Of a DNA stretch of 16,396 bases, positions 1 to 7,860 are shown piece by piece. The notes below the pieces were generated by a model, which had not been told where the DNA came from, ran no database searches, and saw only the letters and a list, made by a program, of their open reading frames with translations. The DNA is from CAYOBW01 sp964402115 (lineage in GTDB: Bacteria > Verrucomicrobiota > Kiritimatiellia > UBA8416 > CAYOBW01), in the NCBI GenBank assembly GCA_964402115.1, contig CAYOBW010000152.1, forward strand, positions 1-16,396, given 5' to 3'. A program made the translations under genes and the position numbers. Position 1 is the stretch's first letter. Every line of letters starts with the position of its first letter.

Positions 1-1
1 G

Positions 2-1033
2 CTCGGCGTGCAGAGCTGCAACCTGTGGCGCGAGGGCACCGCGTATGCCGGTTGGGACTACGTCTATCCGCATGCGGACAAGCGCAAACCGTATCTGGGC
101 TGGTACGACGAGGGGAATCCGGAGGAGACCGACTGGGAGATCAAGTGGCAGGTCGAGCATGGCATCGGGTTCGAGCTGCATTGCTGGTATCGGCCGAACA
201 ACGCGGTCAATCAGCCCATCAAGGATGGCGTGCTTGACCAGAACATCATCAAGGGCCTGTTCAATGCCCGTTACAGCAACCTGAAGAAGTTCGCCATCAT
301 GTGCACCAACGAAGGCGCCTGCGAGACCAACCCGCGGGACTGGCGCGACAATGTCATTCCCTATTGGATCGAGTACTTCTTCAAGGATCCGCGCTACCTG
401 AAGATCGACGGCAAACCGGTGCTGTCCATCTACCATCTGGGAAATCTCCTGAGGATGTTCGGCGGGAACGAGGGTGCGCGCCAGGCGATTCAGACGCTGC
501 GCGACGAAGCAGCGACGGCCGGTTTCCCCGGGCTGGTGCTGCTCATGGAGCTGCGCAATGCGGATCGCAACACGATGAGGACGATGAAGGCGATTGGCGT
601 GGACTACTGCTATGCGTATACATGGGGAACACCCGACGTGAATGCCCAGCGGCGCAACAACATCGCGCAGCGCGACGCGGCGGCCACGGAGCAGCTCGGC
701 GTGCTGCCCAGTATCTCGATGGGCTGGGACCGGGAGGCGTGGGGCGTGCATGACGGCGGCTGGGTGCCGACAAGCGACTACCGGGCGTTGCTGCAATGGG
801 CACGTGACGATTTGCTGCCCTCACATCCGGCCGATTCCCTGGGCCGTCGGATCGTGATGCTGCCCAACTGGAACGAATTCGGAGAGGGCCATTTCCTGCT
901 TCCAGCCGCCTCAGTCGGTTTCGGTTACCTGGATGCGTTGCGCAGTGTGTTCACCGCCGGCGGTCCACATGCGGATGGCGAACCCACGGACCAGCAGAAG
1001 CACCGGTTCACCGTGCTGTATCCGAGGGAGTGA
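2..1033 (+). CDS. WbsX/GH99-like carbohydrate-active protein (5' end cut off by window)
   Basis: The reading frame is open to the left edge (LGVQSCNLW...), so the gene almost certainly starts upstream; the GTG at 8 has no visible ribosome site. About 344 residues are present. The protein looks like the WbsX / GH99-like family of alpha/beta-barrel proteins. Visible support is a KPVLSIYHLGNL strand (the family's 'GKPVL.iY' segment), a middle strand VDYCYAYTWG, and near the C-terminus the family hallmark WNEFGEGHFLLP (usual form WNEWgEG.yLeP), whose acidic residues lie in the barrel pocket. WbsX members were first named as O-antigen glycosyltransferases, but the fold relates to endo-mannosidases, so hydrolysis or transfer of a glycan is the likely role; substrate unknown. 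It is convergent with the phosphoesterase 33 bp downstream and there is no obvious terminator hairpin between them. Family confidence is good, activity uncertain. Confidence 0.75.
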   Translation, partial: LGVQSCNLWREGTAYAGWDYVYPHADKRKPYLGWYDEGNPEETDWEIKWQVEHGIGFELHCWYRPNNAVNQPIKDGVLDQNIIKGLFNARYSNLKKFAIMCTNEGACETNPRDWRDNVIPYWIEYFFKDPRYLKIDGKPVLSIYHLGNLLRMFGGNEGARQAIQTLRDEAATAGFPGLVLLMELRNADRNTMRTMKAIGVDYCYAYTWGTPDVNAQRRNNIAQRDAAATEQLGVLPSISMGWDREAWGVHDGGWVPTSDYRALLQWARDDLLPSHPADSLGRRIVMLPNWNEFGEGHFLLPAASVGFGYLDALRSVFTAGGPHADGEPTDQQKHRFTVLYPRE

Positions 1034-1066
1034 GTAACTGAGGCAGCCCGTCCCCGGCGCCAACGG

Positions 1067-2608
1067 CTATGGCGTGGCCCCGGCCTTGCGGGGCTCCCAC
1101 ACGCGGTGGTCCACTTCCTCCAGCTTCCGCTCGTTGTCAGGCGTGTTCAGGCCGCCGAATACCCACGCCTTCATCTCGCACGTCTTCTCGCCAACCTGGA
1201 AGACGAGGAAGTTGTACTCGGACCGGTAGATCTTGGAGTGCGGATTGCCCTTCGCGTGTTCCGGCTTGTACAGGTGCGCCCCGCCGCCGCCGGTGATCAG
1301 CATGGTGGCGCCGCCGGGCTCGGAGCGCTCGTAGCAGTGGTCGTGGCCGGCCATGACGGCCGTAACGCCGTACTTGTCGAAGAGCGGGTAATGAACCTCG
1401 ATGCCCAGCTTGTCGTTGCCGTGGCTGCCGGACGACCACGCCGGGGGGTGCGTGAACGTGAAGACAAAGGGGGCCGTGCTGGCAGCCAGTTCCTTTTCCA
1501 TCCAGACCATGTTCTTCGATCCCTTGCCCCAGTTCTCGAAACGGTTCATCGCCAGGACCTGGACCGGTCCGACGACCTGGGTGTAGTTGCCGCGGTCGCC
1601 TCCGGGGAAGCCGAAGAAATCGTACAGCATCGCGACGTTGTTCTCGTGATTGCCGAACGTGTAAAAGCAGGGGATCGTCGCGAGGAACGCCTCCGCGGGC
1701 TTGGAGAACTCGGTGTCCCAGGCCTCATAGTCGTTGCCGTTGCCGACGATGTCGCCCGTGTGCAGGGCAAACGCCGGCTTGAAATCCAGGACCTTGGCGG
1801 TGATGCGGCCCCAGATCTTGGGATTGTTGCGTGCATCGCCCAGGGCCACGAAGGTCAACGGGGCCTTGCCGGACAGCGTTCTCACCTTCCACGTCTTCGA
1901 CGAAGCCGTGGCGCCGCCCCCCACGAGATCGGCCACGAGCTTGTATTCGTACTGCTGCCCTTCCTTCAGCCCGTCGGCCCGCAGGCGATGAATCACACCC
2001 GGCTTGCCGGTCCACGTGCGTCCGTCGCAGTGCAGCGTCACGGTGGCCGGCATGCGGGTGCGGCAGCTGACCGTGAAGTAGTCAGACCCTGCGGCGCCGA
2101 GAACGGGCCCCGTCCGGATCTCGAACCGCTTCAGGTCGGCCGGTTGCAGATCCAGCCCCAAATCACCCGTGTTACGCGGGCTCAGCTTGCCGTCGCGCAG
2201 GAAGACGCTGACCCGGAACACCGCCTCCAACACATTCGTTCCGCTCTTCAGCGCGGACGTCGGAATACCTTCCAGGACCGGACAGAACATGTCCTTGGGC
2301 GGCCCCAGCAGGGCCTGGCCGTTCAGCGTCCATTCGACGATGTGGGCAGGCTTCTTGAGGGAGAGCACCGGCACGGAGGGGCTCGAGGCCACGTTGAACA
2401 CCACCCGCAGCCGAAGGTCATGGCGCTTCGCCTGGTTGAAAACGATTTCCGGCGCCCAGTTCGTGGTCGCAGCGGTCAGGTTGGTGGTGACCAGCACCTG
2501 CGCGCCCTCCAGCAGATTCTGCGCCCGCGCGGACACGAGGGTGAGTCCGGCCGCCAGCACCCAAACCAGTCCACGATTCCACGCAAATGTCATACCACGT
2601 GCATCCAT
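1067..2608 (-). CDS. Secreted metallophosphoesterase, purple-acid-phosphatase-like
   Basis: A 513-residue protein that probably hydrolyses phosphomonoesters outside the cytoplasm using a two-metal centre. The start at 2608 is preferred over an ATG at 2629 because GGGAGAA lies 5 bases upstream. Residues 1-29 form a signal peptide (Arg12, hydrophobic stretch, SARA cleavage region). A beta-rich N-domain of unclear type is followed near residues 165-250 by a fibronectin-like purple acid phosphatase N-domain. The calcineurin-like catalytic domain shows its metal motifs in order: GD (D258), GD.VGNGND (D286), GNHE (N320, H321), a single His in THPP (H387) and GHDHCYER (H422, H424). The first motif reads GDARNN rather than the common GDxG/GDxH. 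The purple-type tyrosine is not evident to me, so it may not be a true tyrosine-ligated purple enzyme. Its promoter lies in the divergent region shared with the peptidase gene. Substrate unknown. Confidence 0.88.
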   Translation of the reverse strand: MDARGMTFAWNRGLVWVLAAGLTLVSARAQNLLEGAQVLVTTNLTAATTNWAPEIVFNQAKRHDLRLRVVFNVASSPSVPVLSLKKPAHIVEWTLNGQALLGPPKDMFCPVLEGIPTSALKSGTNVLEAVFRVSVFLRDGKLSPRNTGDLGLDLQPADLKRFEIRTGPVLGAAGSDYFTVSCRTRMPATVTLHCDGRTWTGKPGVIHRLRADGLKEGQQYEYKLVADLVGGGATASSKTWKVRTLSGKAPLTFVALGDARNNPKIWGRITAKVLDFKPAFALHTGDIVGNGNDYEAWDTEFSKPAEAFLATIPCFYTFGNHENNVAMLYDFFGFPGGDRGNYTQVVGPVQVLAMNRFENWGKGSKNMVWMEKELAASTAPFVFTFTHPPAWSSGSHGNDKLGIEVHYPLFDKYGVTAVMAGHDHCYERSEPGGATMLITGGGGAHLYKPEHAKGNPHSKIYRSEYNFLVFQVGEKTCEMKAWVFGGLNTPDNERKLEEVDHRVWEPRKAGATP

Positions 2609-2643
2609 AACGGTTCTCCCGGCTTGCATTTCAACGAGCGATC

Positions 2644-2672
2644 AATAGAGTCATTTGCCGGCGCGAAGTCAA
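2644..2672 (-). promoter_or_regulatory. Sigma70-type promoter for the phosphoesterase
   Basis: Read on the minus strand there is TTGACT (2672-2667), a 17-base spacer and TCTATT (2649-2644), matching 5/6 of the -35 and 4/6 of the -10 consensus at ideal spacing. The predicted start of transcription near 2637 leaves a leader of about 30 bases that contains the GGGAG ribosome site and reaches the ATG at 2608. Position, spacing and orientation all fit. No equally good promoter was found on the plus strand for the divergent peptidase. Confidence 0.55.
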
Positions 2673-2703
2673 ACCGAATTCAGGAATCCGCACACGGAGC
2701 CTC

Positions 2704-3849
2704 ATGAACCCCAGCCTGACCTGTCTGTGCCTGCTCCTCGCGCTTCATGGCGGCGCCGTCCGCGCCGGATCCGACACCAACGCCCTGCCCGCGCCTCCGG
2801 CGGATGCGGCTGCAGCCGAGGTCGGAGCGACCCCGCGCGCTGCGCTCGAGAAGCTGAAGAGGAAGTACGGCGAACGGGCACTGTACGAGGTGGACGAGAC
2901 GCTGAAGCTGGTCTTTGCCACCACCGCCGACCGCCACACCATGGAGGAGCTCAAGGCGCGGCTGTCGGACTTCGCCCGCGCAACGCGACGCGACTTGTTC
3001 GCGCACGGCCTCGAAACGTACTGCGCCATCGCCGTGCCGGAGAAATGGCCGGGCGACCGTGTGAGCGGACATTTCTACCCAGGCTGGGTAGACGCCCGCA
3101 CGCTCGGGCCGACGCTCCTGCACGAGTTCACCCACGCCCTGCATTTCGCCGACCAGGACCCCCGCGGTCAGCTGCACAACGTCTGGGTGATCGAGGGGCT
3201 GGCCTCGCTCCTCGAGTACGCCAAGGTGGTGAACGGGCATCTCGCGCCCCGCCACAACCACCAACTACGCAACCTGAAAGAGGATTTGATCCAGCGCAAG
3301 AACGTGCCGTGGGAGCAGATGATCAAATTCGAGCGGCGCCAGTTCCACAGCAGCCATTACGCGCAGGCGCGCTACATGCTGTTCTACCTTTTCGAGAAAG
3401 GCCTGCTGAAGGCTTGGTACGACGCCTACTGCGCCGGGTTTGCCGGGGATCCCACGGGCGGCGCGGCCCTGGAGCAGGCTTTCGGCAAGAAGCTGGCCGA
3501 TATCGACAAGGAGTGGCTGGCGTGGGTCCAGCAGCTCCCCTCCCCGCCGGTCAGCGGGCCGGGCAGCGCCAGCCTGGGCGTGGTCAGCAGCCAGGTCGCC
3601 GACGGCTTGCAGGTGGCGGGCTTCGCACCGGACTCCGCCGCCGAGAAGGCCGGGCTGAAGGTCGGGGACGTCCTCGTGTGTGTGAATGGGGAACGGATCA
3701 TCGAGCGGGAGGAGCTGGCCGAAGCCATCCTGCGCCATCAGGTCGGGGATGCGGTGAGGATCGACTACCGCCGTGGCCCCGGGTACACGAATGCCGCCGT
3801 GACCCTGGCCCCGCTCGTCCTGTCGCCGCCAGAACCGCCGCCTCGCTGA
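2704..3849 (+). CDS. Secreted gluzincin-type zinc peptidase with C-terminal PDZ domain
   Basis: A 381-residue protein with a signal peptide (residues 1-21, ending near GGAVRA). The catalytic domain resembles the MA-clan 'peptidase MA-like' group: HEFTH places zinc ligands at H140 and H144 and the general base at E141, and a downstream WVIEGLASLLEY segment supplies the glutamate ligand E164 (HExxH...E, gluzincin arrangement). Residues about 290-375 form a PDZ domain (LGVV...GFAPDSAAEKAGLKVGDVLVCVNG), which in such proteases usually binds exposed C-termini or gates access to the active site. The ATG has GGAG four bases upstream. It is divergently transcribed from the phosphoesterase across 95 bp and has its own 3' gap before the kinase promoter. 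Function is probably periplasmic or cell-surface proteolysis; the target is unknown. The Pro-rich C-terminus ends without an anchor. Confidence 0.85.
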   Translation: MNPSLTCLCLLLALHGGAVRAGSDTNALPAPPADAAAAEVGATPRAALEKLKRKYGERALYEVDETLKLVFATTADRHTMEELKARLSDFARATRRDLFAHGLETYCAIAVPEKWPGDRVSGHFYPGWVDARTLGPTLLHEFTHALHFADQDPRGQLHNVWVIEGLASLLEYAKVVNGHLAPRHNHQLRNLKEDLIQRKNVPWEQMIKFERRQFHSSHYAQARYMLFYLFEKGLLKAWYDAYCAGFAGDPTGGAALEQAFGKKLADIDKEWLAWVQQLPSPPVSGPGSASLGVVSSQVADGLQVAGFAPDSAAEKAGLKVGDVLVCVNGERIIEREELAEAILRHQVGDAVRIDYRRGPGYTNAAVTLAPLVLSPPEPPPR

Positions 3850-3895
3850 ACCCGAAAGGGCGCCGGACTGCCGCCAGGCCAAGCCGGAAATCCCA

Positions 3896-3924
3896 TTGAT
3901 CTGCGCCCGCCCGGAACGTATGCT
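3896..3924 (+). promoter_or_regulatory. Sigma70-type promoter for the sensor kinase operon
   Basis: TTGATC (3896-3901), an exact 17-base spacer, and TATGCT (3919-3924). It sits in the short gap after the peptidase stop and would start RNA near 3931, about 40 bases before the kinase ATG. Good hexamers, ideal spacing and position make this one of the better promoter candidates in the window. It would drive both the kinase and the coupled methyltransferase. Confidence 0.55.
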
Positions 3925-3972
3925 TTCGACGTACGCTGAGAGCAGGGGTTGAGCCCACAGGTAGCCACGCAC

Positions 3973-6651
3973 ATGCAGCCAGACACAACAGCAGGAAGCG
4001 CCAACCCTTCCCCCCTTCCTCAGCCCCTCAAGGAAGGTATCGCCGCCGGAGCAACGATTCTCGCTGTAAGCGCAGTCTGCCTGGTCACGCTCCACACTCT
4101 CGGCCTGAACGCCCTCCGCACGGAAGTGCGCGGCGGTTTGGTTCGCGTCGCCAAGACCGCCGCCGCCTTTGTGGACGGAACACAGCATGCCCGGTTCACC
4201 GCACCGGAACAGGAGCGAGAACCCGCCTACGCGATGGCGGTGGCCCCCCTGCAGAAAATCCTGCGCTCGCGCGAGGACATTCGTTTCCTGTACACGATGG
4301 CCTTGCGCACCAACCGCGTCCACATCATCCTGGATGCCACCCCCCATGGCGATACGGACAAGGACGGCGTGGAGGACCACTCGCCGCTCATGCAACCCTA
4401 TGACGCCGCCGCCCCCGCGCTGCTGAACGCCCTGCGCACGGGCCGCGCCCAGACCGACACGGAACCCGTACGCGACGAATGGGGCTCGTATCTCAGCGGC
4501 TACGCGCCGATTTTCGACAACGAGGGACAGCAGACCGGCATCGCCGGCGTGGACGTGCGCACGGATGCCTACCTGGCGCGACTTGCCACCATGCGCCATG
4601 CGCTCTGGTCGGGCCTGCTGCTGGCGCTGACGGCCAGTACCCTGCTGGGCGCCGTTGTCTGGCACACGCGACGGGGCGTCCGTCAGGCCCTGGCCAAGCA
4701 GGGCGTCACCGCGCACGCCCTGCACGACAGCGAGGAGCGCTTCCGCCAGATGTTCGACCGGATGCTGGACGGTTTCGCCCTGCACGAACTGATCTGCGAC
4801 GAGCAGGGGCGGCCGGTCGACTACCGGTTCCTGGCCGTCAACCCCGCTTTCGAGCGCCTGACCGGGCTCAAGGCCGAACACGTGGTCGGGCACACCGTCC
4901 GCGAAGTGATGCCGCACACGGAAGCGCACTGGATCACGACCTATGGCCACGTAGCACAAACCGGCGAACCCATCACCTTCGAGAACTACAGCCACGACTT
5001 GGCACGCTACTACGAAGTGAGCGCCTACAGTCCCGCACCCGGGCAATTCGCCTGCCTGTTTGTGGATACCACGGCGCGGCGTCAGATCCAGATGGCGCTG
5101 GAGGAGCGCGAGGAGCGCTATCGCCTGCTCGTGGGTGCTCTTTCTGACGCGCTTTTCGTCCACGATATCCAGCCGGATGGCCGTTCCGGCCCCTTCATTG
5201 AAGTCAACGACGAAGCTTGCCGCCGCTTGGGCTATACGCGCGAGGAACTGCTCAAGCGCGCGGGCACCGACATTGTCGCGCCGGACACACAGATGGACAT
5301 CGCGTCCATCACCGCGCAGCTCAAGACCGGGCAACCCGTAACGTTCGAACAGGTTCACGTCTCCAGCGAGGGCCACTTCATCCCCGTTGAAATCCACGCG
5401 CGCGCCCTCAACCTGGGCGGTAAACAGGTCGTGCTCTCGCTCGCCCGCGACATCACCGAGCGCAAGCAAATGGAACGGGAGCGTGAGCGCGTCAGCCTGC
5501 AATTGCTGCATACCCAGAAGCTGGAGGGGCTCGGCCTGATCGCGGGCGGCATTGCGCACGACTTCAACAACCTGCTCATGGCCGTGCTGGGCAACGCCGA
5601 CCTCGCGCTGGCGGACATCGACGCCCACTCGCCGGTGCACGCTTCGCTGCTGGAGATCAAAACCACGGCCCTGCGGGCCGCCGACCTCTGCCGCCAGATG
5701 CTGGCCTACTCAGGCCGGGGCCGCTTCGTGCTGGAACCCCTCGACCTCTCGCTCCTGGTCGGGGAGATGTCCCACCTCCTGCAGGTCTCGATCTCCAAGC
5801 AGGCCATGCTACGGTTCAACCTGGCGCGCGTGTTGCCCGCCATCGAAGCCGATGCCACACAAATGCGCCAGGTCGTGCTGAACCTGGTGATCAACGGGTC
5901 GGAGGCCATTGGCTCCCGCAGCGGGGCGATAGGCGTGACCACGGGTGTCATGGAGTGCGACGAAGCCTATATCCGGACCACGTACCTGAATGTCAACACA
6001 CCGCCGGGCACGTACGCATATGTCGAGGTCTCCGACACCGGTTGCGGCATGGATAGCGAGACGCAGGCGCGCATCTTCGACCCTTTCTTCACGACCAAAT
6101 TCACCGGACGGGGGTTGGGACTGGCAGCCGTGCTGGGCATTGTCCGCGGCCATCGGGGGGCCATCAAGGTCTACAGCGAGGTCGGCAAGGGCACCACGTT
6201 CAAGGTGCTCTTCCCCACGTCACAGGAGGCCGCGCGCGCACCGGCGGCTGCAGAGGCCCCGACCGCCAACTGGCGCGGGGAGGGCACAGTCCTGCTTGTG
6301 GACGACGAGGAGACCGTGCGGTGGATCGGCAAGCGCATGCTTGAACGTCTTGGCTTCCGGGTGATTACCGCCTGCGATGGCAGTGAAGCCATCCAAGTCT
6401 TCCAGCAGCAGTCCCCTCCGCCGACGTGCGTGGTGATGGACCTCACCATGCCGCACATGGATGGCGAGTCCGCCTTCCGCGAACTCCGCCGGATCAAGCC
6501 TGACTTGAAGGTGATCATCTGCAGCGGCTACAACGAGCAGGAAGTGACGGAGCGTTTCGTGGGCAAGGGGCTGACCGGTTTTGTCGCCAAGCCCTACCAG
6601 TTCGGCGAACTGCGCGACGTGCTACGTGGCGCCTTGGAGCACGGAGAGTGA
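3973..6651 (+). CDS. Hybrid sensor histidine kinase (sensor-PAS-PAS-HisKA-HATPase-REC)
   Basis: An 892-residue inner-membrane signalling protein. Transmembrane segments at about 22-44 and 210-231 flank a periplasmic sensor of about 165 residues, Cache-like in feel, with DTDKDGVED (127-135) resembling a calcium loop and a WGSYLSGYAPIFDNEG segment. Two PAS domains follow (about 253-375 and 379-500). The HisKA helix has the phospho-acceptor H529 in GGIAHDFNN, typical of NtrB-like kinases. The ATPase has its N box near 637-645 (NLVINGSEAI), G1 at D688 (DTGCGMD), F box FDPFFTTK and G2 near 712 (GRGLGLAAV). The C-terminal receiver (about 775-890) carries acidic DDEE, phospho-acceptor D823 (MDLTMPHMDG) and K873 (AKPY). 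All catalytic residues are intact. The ATG at 3973 is chosen, but its ribosome site is weak; a TTG at 3949 in frame would add 8 residues. No partner regulator is adjacent, so phosphotransfer goes elsewhere or stays internal. The signal is unknown. Confidence 0.93.
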   Translation: MQPDTTAGSANPSPLPQPLKEGIAAGATILAVSAVCLVTLHTLGLNALRTEVRGGLVRVAKTAAAFVDGTQHARFTAPEQEREPAYAMAVAPLQKILRSREDIRFLYTMALRTNRVHIILDATPHGDTDKDGVEDHSPLMQPYDAAAPALLNALRTGRAQTDTEPVRDEWGSYLSGYAPIFDNEGQQTGIAGVDVRTDAYLARLATMRHALWSGLLLALTASTLLGAVVWHTRRGVRQALAKQGVTAHALHDSEERFRQMFDRMLDGFALHELICDEQGRPVDYRFLAVNPAFERLTGLKAEHVVGHTVREVMPHTEAHWITTYGHVAQTGEPITFENYSHDLARYYEVSAYSPAPGQFACLFVDTTARRQIQMALEEREERYRLLVGALSDALFVHDIQPDGRSGPFIEVNDEACRRLGYTREELLKRAGTDIVAPDTQMDIASITAQLKTGQPVTFEQVHVSSEGHFIPVEIHARALNLGGKQVVLSLARDITERKQMERERERVSLQLLHTQKLEGLGLIAGGIAHDFNNLLMAVLGNADLALADIDAHSPVHASLLEIKTTALRAADLCRQMLAYSGRGRFVLEPLDLSLLVGEMSHLLQVSISKQAMLRFNLARVLPAIEADATQMRQVVLNLVINGSEAIGSRSGAIGVTTGVMECDEAYIRTTYLNVNTPPGTYAYVEVSDTGCGMDSETQARIFDPFFTTKFTGRGLGLAAVLGIVRGHRGAIKVYSEVGKGTTFKVLFPTSQEAARAPAAAEAPTANWRGEGTVLLVDDEETVRWIGKRMLERLGFRVITACDGSEAIQVFQQQSPPPTCVVMDLTMPHMDGESAFRELRRIKPDLKVIICSGYNEQEVTERFVGKGLTGFVAKPYQFGELRDVLRGALEHGE

Positions 6652-6653
6652 AC

Positions 6654-7682
6654 GTGAGCATACAAGACAAAGCGAAAGAAGAACAGATTCTCGGCCTCGT
6701 GCGCGGATTCCAGCCGGCCTGCGTGGTGATCGCGGGGGCGGAACTCGACATCTTCACGCTCCTGCAGGCCCAGCCCATGCACGCGGCGCAGGTCGCGCGG
6801 CAGATCAAAGGAGACTTGCGGGCGACGACCATTCTACTGGACGCGCTGGCCGCGCTGGGCCTGCTGCAGCGGGGCGCCGCGCGCGACCCCATCTACCGGG
6901 TTCCGCCAGCGGTTGCCGCCGTACTCGCCGAGACAGGCGCCCACAACATGCTGGGCATGGTGCGGCACCTGGGCAACTGCCTCCGCGGCTGGGGCCAACT
7001 GGCAGGCGTCGTGCTGAGCGGCGTGCCGGCGCCGCGGCGGCCTAGCATTCGGGGCGCGGAAGGAGACCTGGCCTCCTTCATCAGGGCCATGCACGAGATA
7101 TCCGAGCCCATGGCAGGGCCGCTCGTCGCGAGCCTCGGGACGCTGGCCTTCAAACACCTCCTGGATGTGGGCGGCGCCTCCGGTTCGTGGACGACGGCTT
7201 TCCTGCGGCGGTACCCGGCCGCGTGCGCCACCATCTTCGATCAGCCTGACGTCATCCCGATGGCGCGGCAACGGATGAAGCAGGCGGGGCTGGCCGCCCG
7301 CGTGAGCCTGGTTGCCGGCAGCTACCATCGCGACCGGTTGCCGGGGGGCGCCGACCTGGCCTGGGTCAGCGCCATCGTGCACCAGAACTCACGGGCACAG
7401 AATCGGACGCTTTTCGCCGGGGTGTTCGCCGCCTTGGAGGCCGGCGGCCGGATCCTGATCCGCGATATCGTCATGGAACGTTCCCGCACCCGCCCCACAG
7501 GCGGAGCCCTGTTCGCCGTCAACATGCTCGTCGCCACGACCGGCGGTAGCACCTTCACCTTCGCCGAGCTCCGCGAGGACCTGGCAGCCACGGGCTTCGT
7601 GAAGGTCAAGTTGCTGCGCCGGGGACAAGGGATGGACTCCGTCGTGTGCGCGACGAAGCCCGCGCCCCCGCGTGGCCGATGA
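6654..7682 (+). CDS. SAM-dependent O-methyltransferase, Methyltransf_2 type
   Basis: A 342-residue protein resembling the acetylserotonin/hydroxyneurosporene O-methyltransferase family, which methylates hydroxyls of small aromatic or isoprenoid molecules. The N-terminal helical winged-helix dimerisation part (about 1-95: FQPACVVIAGAELDIFTLL, then LLDALAALGLL) is followed by a Rossmann SAM domain: LLDVGGASGSW (D171), ATIFDQPDVI as the acidic adenosine-binding strand, and ILIRDIVM (D271). The stretch VSAIVHQNS aligns with the family's LHDW catalytic-His segment; the His is kept but DW is replaced by QN. The start is GTG 6654 because GGAG lies 7 bases upstream; GTG 6648 would overlap the kinase stop but has only one base between GGAG and start. 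The ribosome site is inside the end of the kinase gene, so translation is probably coupled. The substrate cannot be told from sequence; no biosynthetic gene is adjacent. Confidence 0.85.
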   Translation: MSIQDKAKEEQILGLVRGFQPACVVIAGAELDIFTLLQAQPMHAAQVARQIKGDLRATTILLDALAALGLLQRGAARDPIYRVPPAVAAVLAETGAHNMLGMVRHLGNCLRGWGQLAGVVLSGVPAPRRPSIRGAEGDLASFIRAMHEISEPMAGPLVASLGTLAFKHLLDVGGASGSWTTAFLRRYPAACATIFDQPDVIPMARQRMKQAGLAARVSLVAGSYHRDRLPGGADLAWVSAIVHQNSRAQNRTLFAGVFAALEAGGRILIRDIVMERSRTRPTGGALFAVNMLVATTGGSTFTFAELREDLAATGFVKVKLLRRGQGMDSVVCATKPAPPRGR

Positions 7683-7743
7683 TGGGAATTGTCGACATGC
7701 ATCCTGCGCTTGGCATGACGGCGTAAGGCCTCCCGCAGAGGGG

Positions 7744-7820
7744 CCTAACGGCGGAGGACCGCCGTCTCCATGTCTTGGGTCTGGCACGTGTCATGGAGAC
7801 GGCCGTCCCCGGCCGTTACG
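7744..7820. repeat. REP-like hairpin pair in inverted orientation (BIME-like)
   Basis: Two 29-base arms, 7744-7772 and 7792-7820, are reverse complements at 25 of 29 positions around a 19-base centre; the inner 12 bases (GCCGTCTCCATG) are perfect. Each arm also folds on itself: ACGGCGG-agga-CCGCCGT (7748-7765) and ACGGCCG-tccc-CGGCCGT (7799-7816), both perfect 7-bp stems with 4-base loops. Two of the four arm mismatches fall on one stem pair of the small hairpin, where G-C in one copy is C-G in the other, so the small fold is kept. This is the layout of paired REP units; no second copy occurs in the window, so repeat-family status is inferred. Confidence 0.7.
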
Positions 7821-7860
7821 CTCCATTTTGGTCCCATTGCGTGACTCAGCGTTATACACG

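Noticed and set aside
1034..1066. Bidirectional terminator between the convergent first two genes
   Set aside because: No stem of useful length followed by a T-run could be found on either strand.
1106..2707. Long open plus-strand frame opposite the phosphoesterase
   Set aside because: It is antisense to a gene with signal peptide and intact metal motifs; its translation is Arg/Gly/Ala/Val-rich with no motif, as expected from high-GC codon use.
3265..5640. Open minus-strand frame of almost 800 codons across the peptidase and kinase genes
   Set aside because: It spans two well-supported plus-strand genes and the promoter between them and encodes no recognisable domain; a GC-driven shadow.
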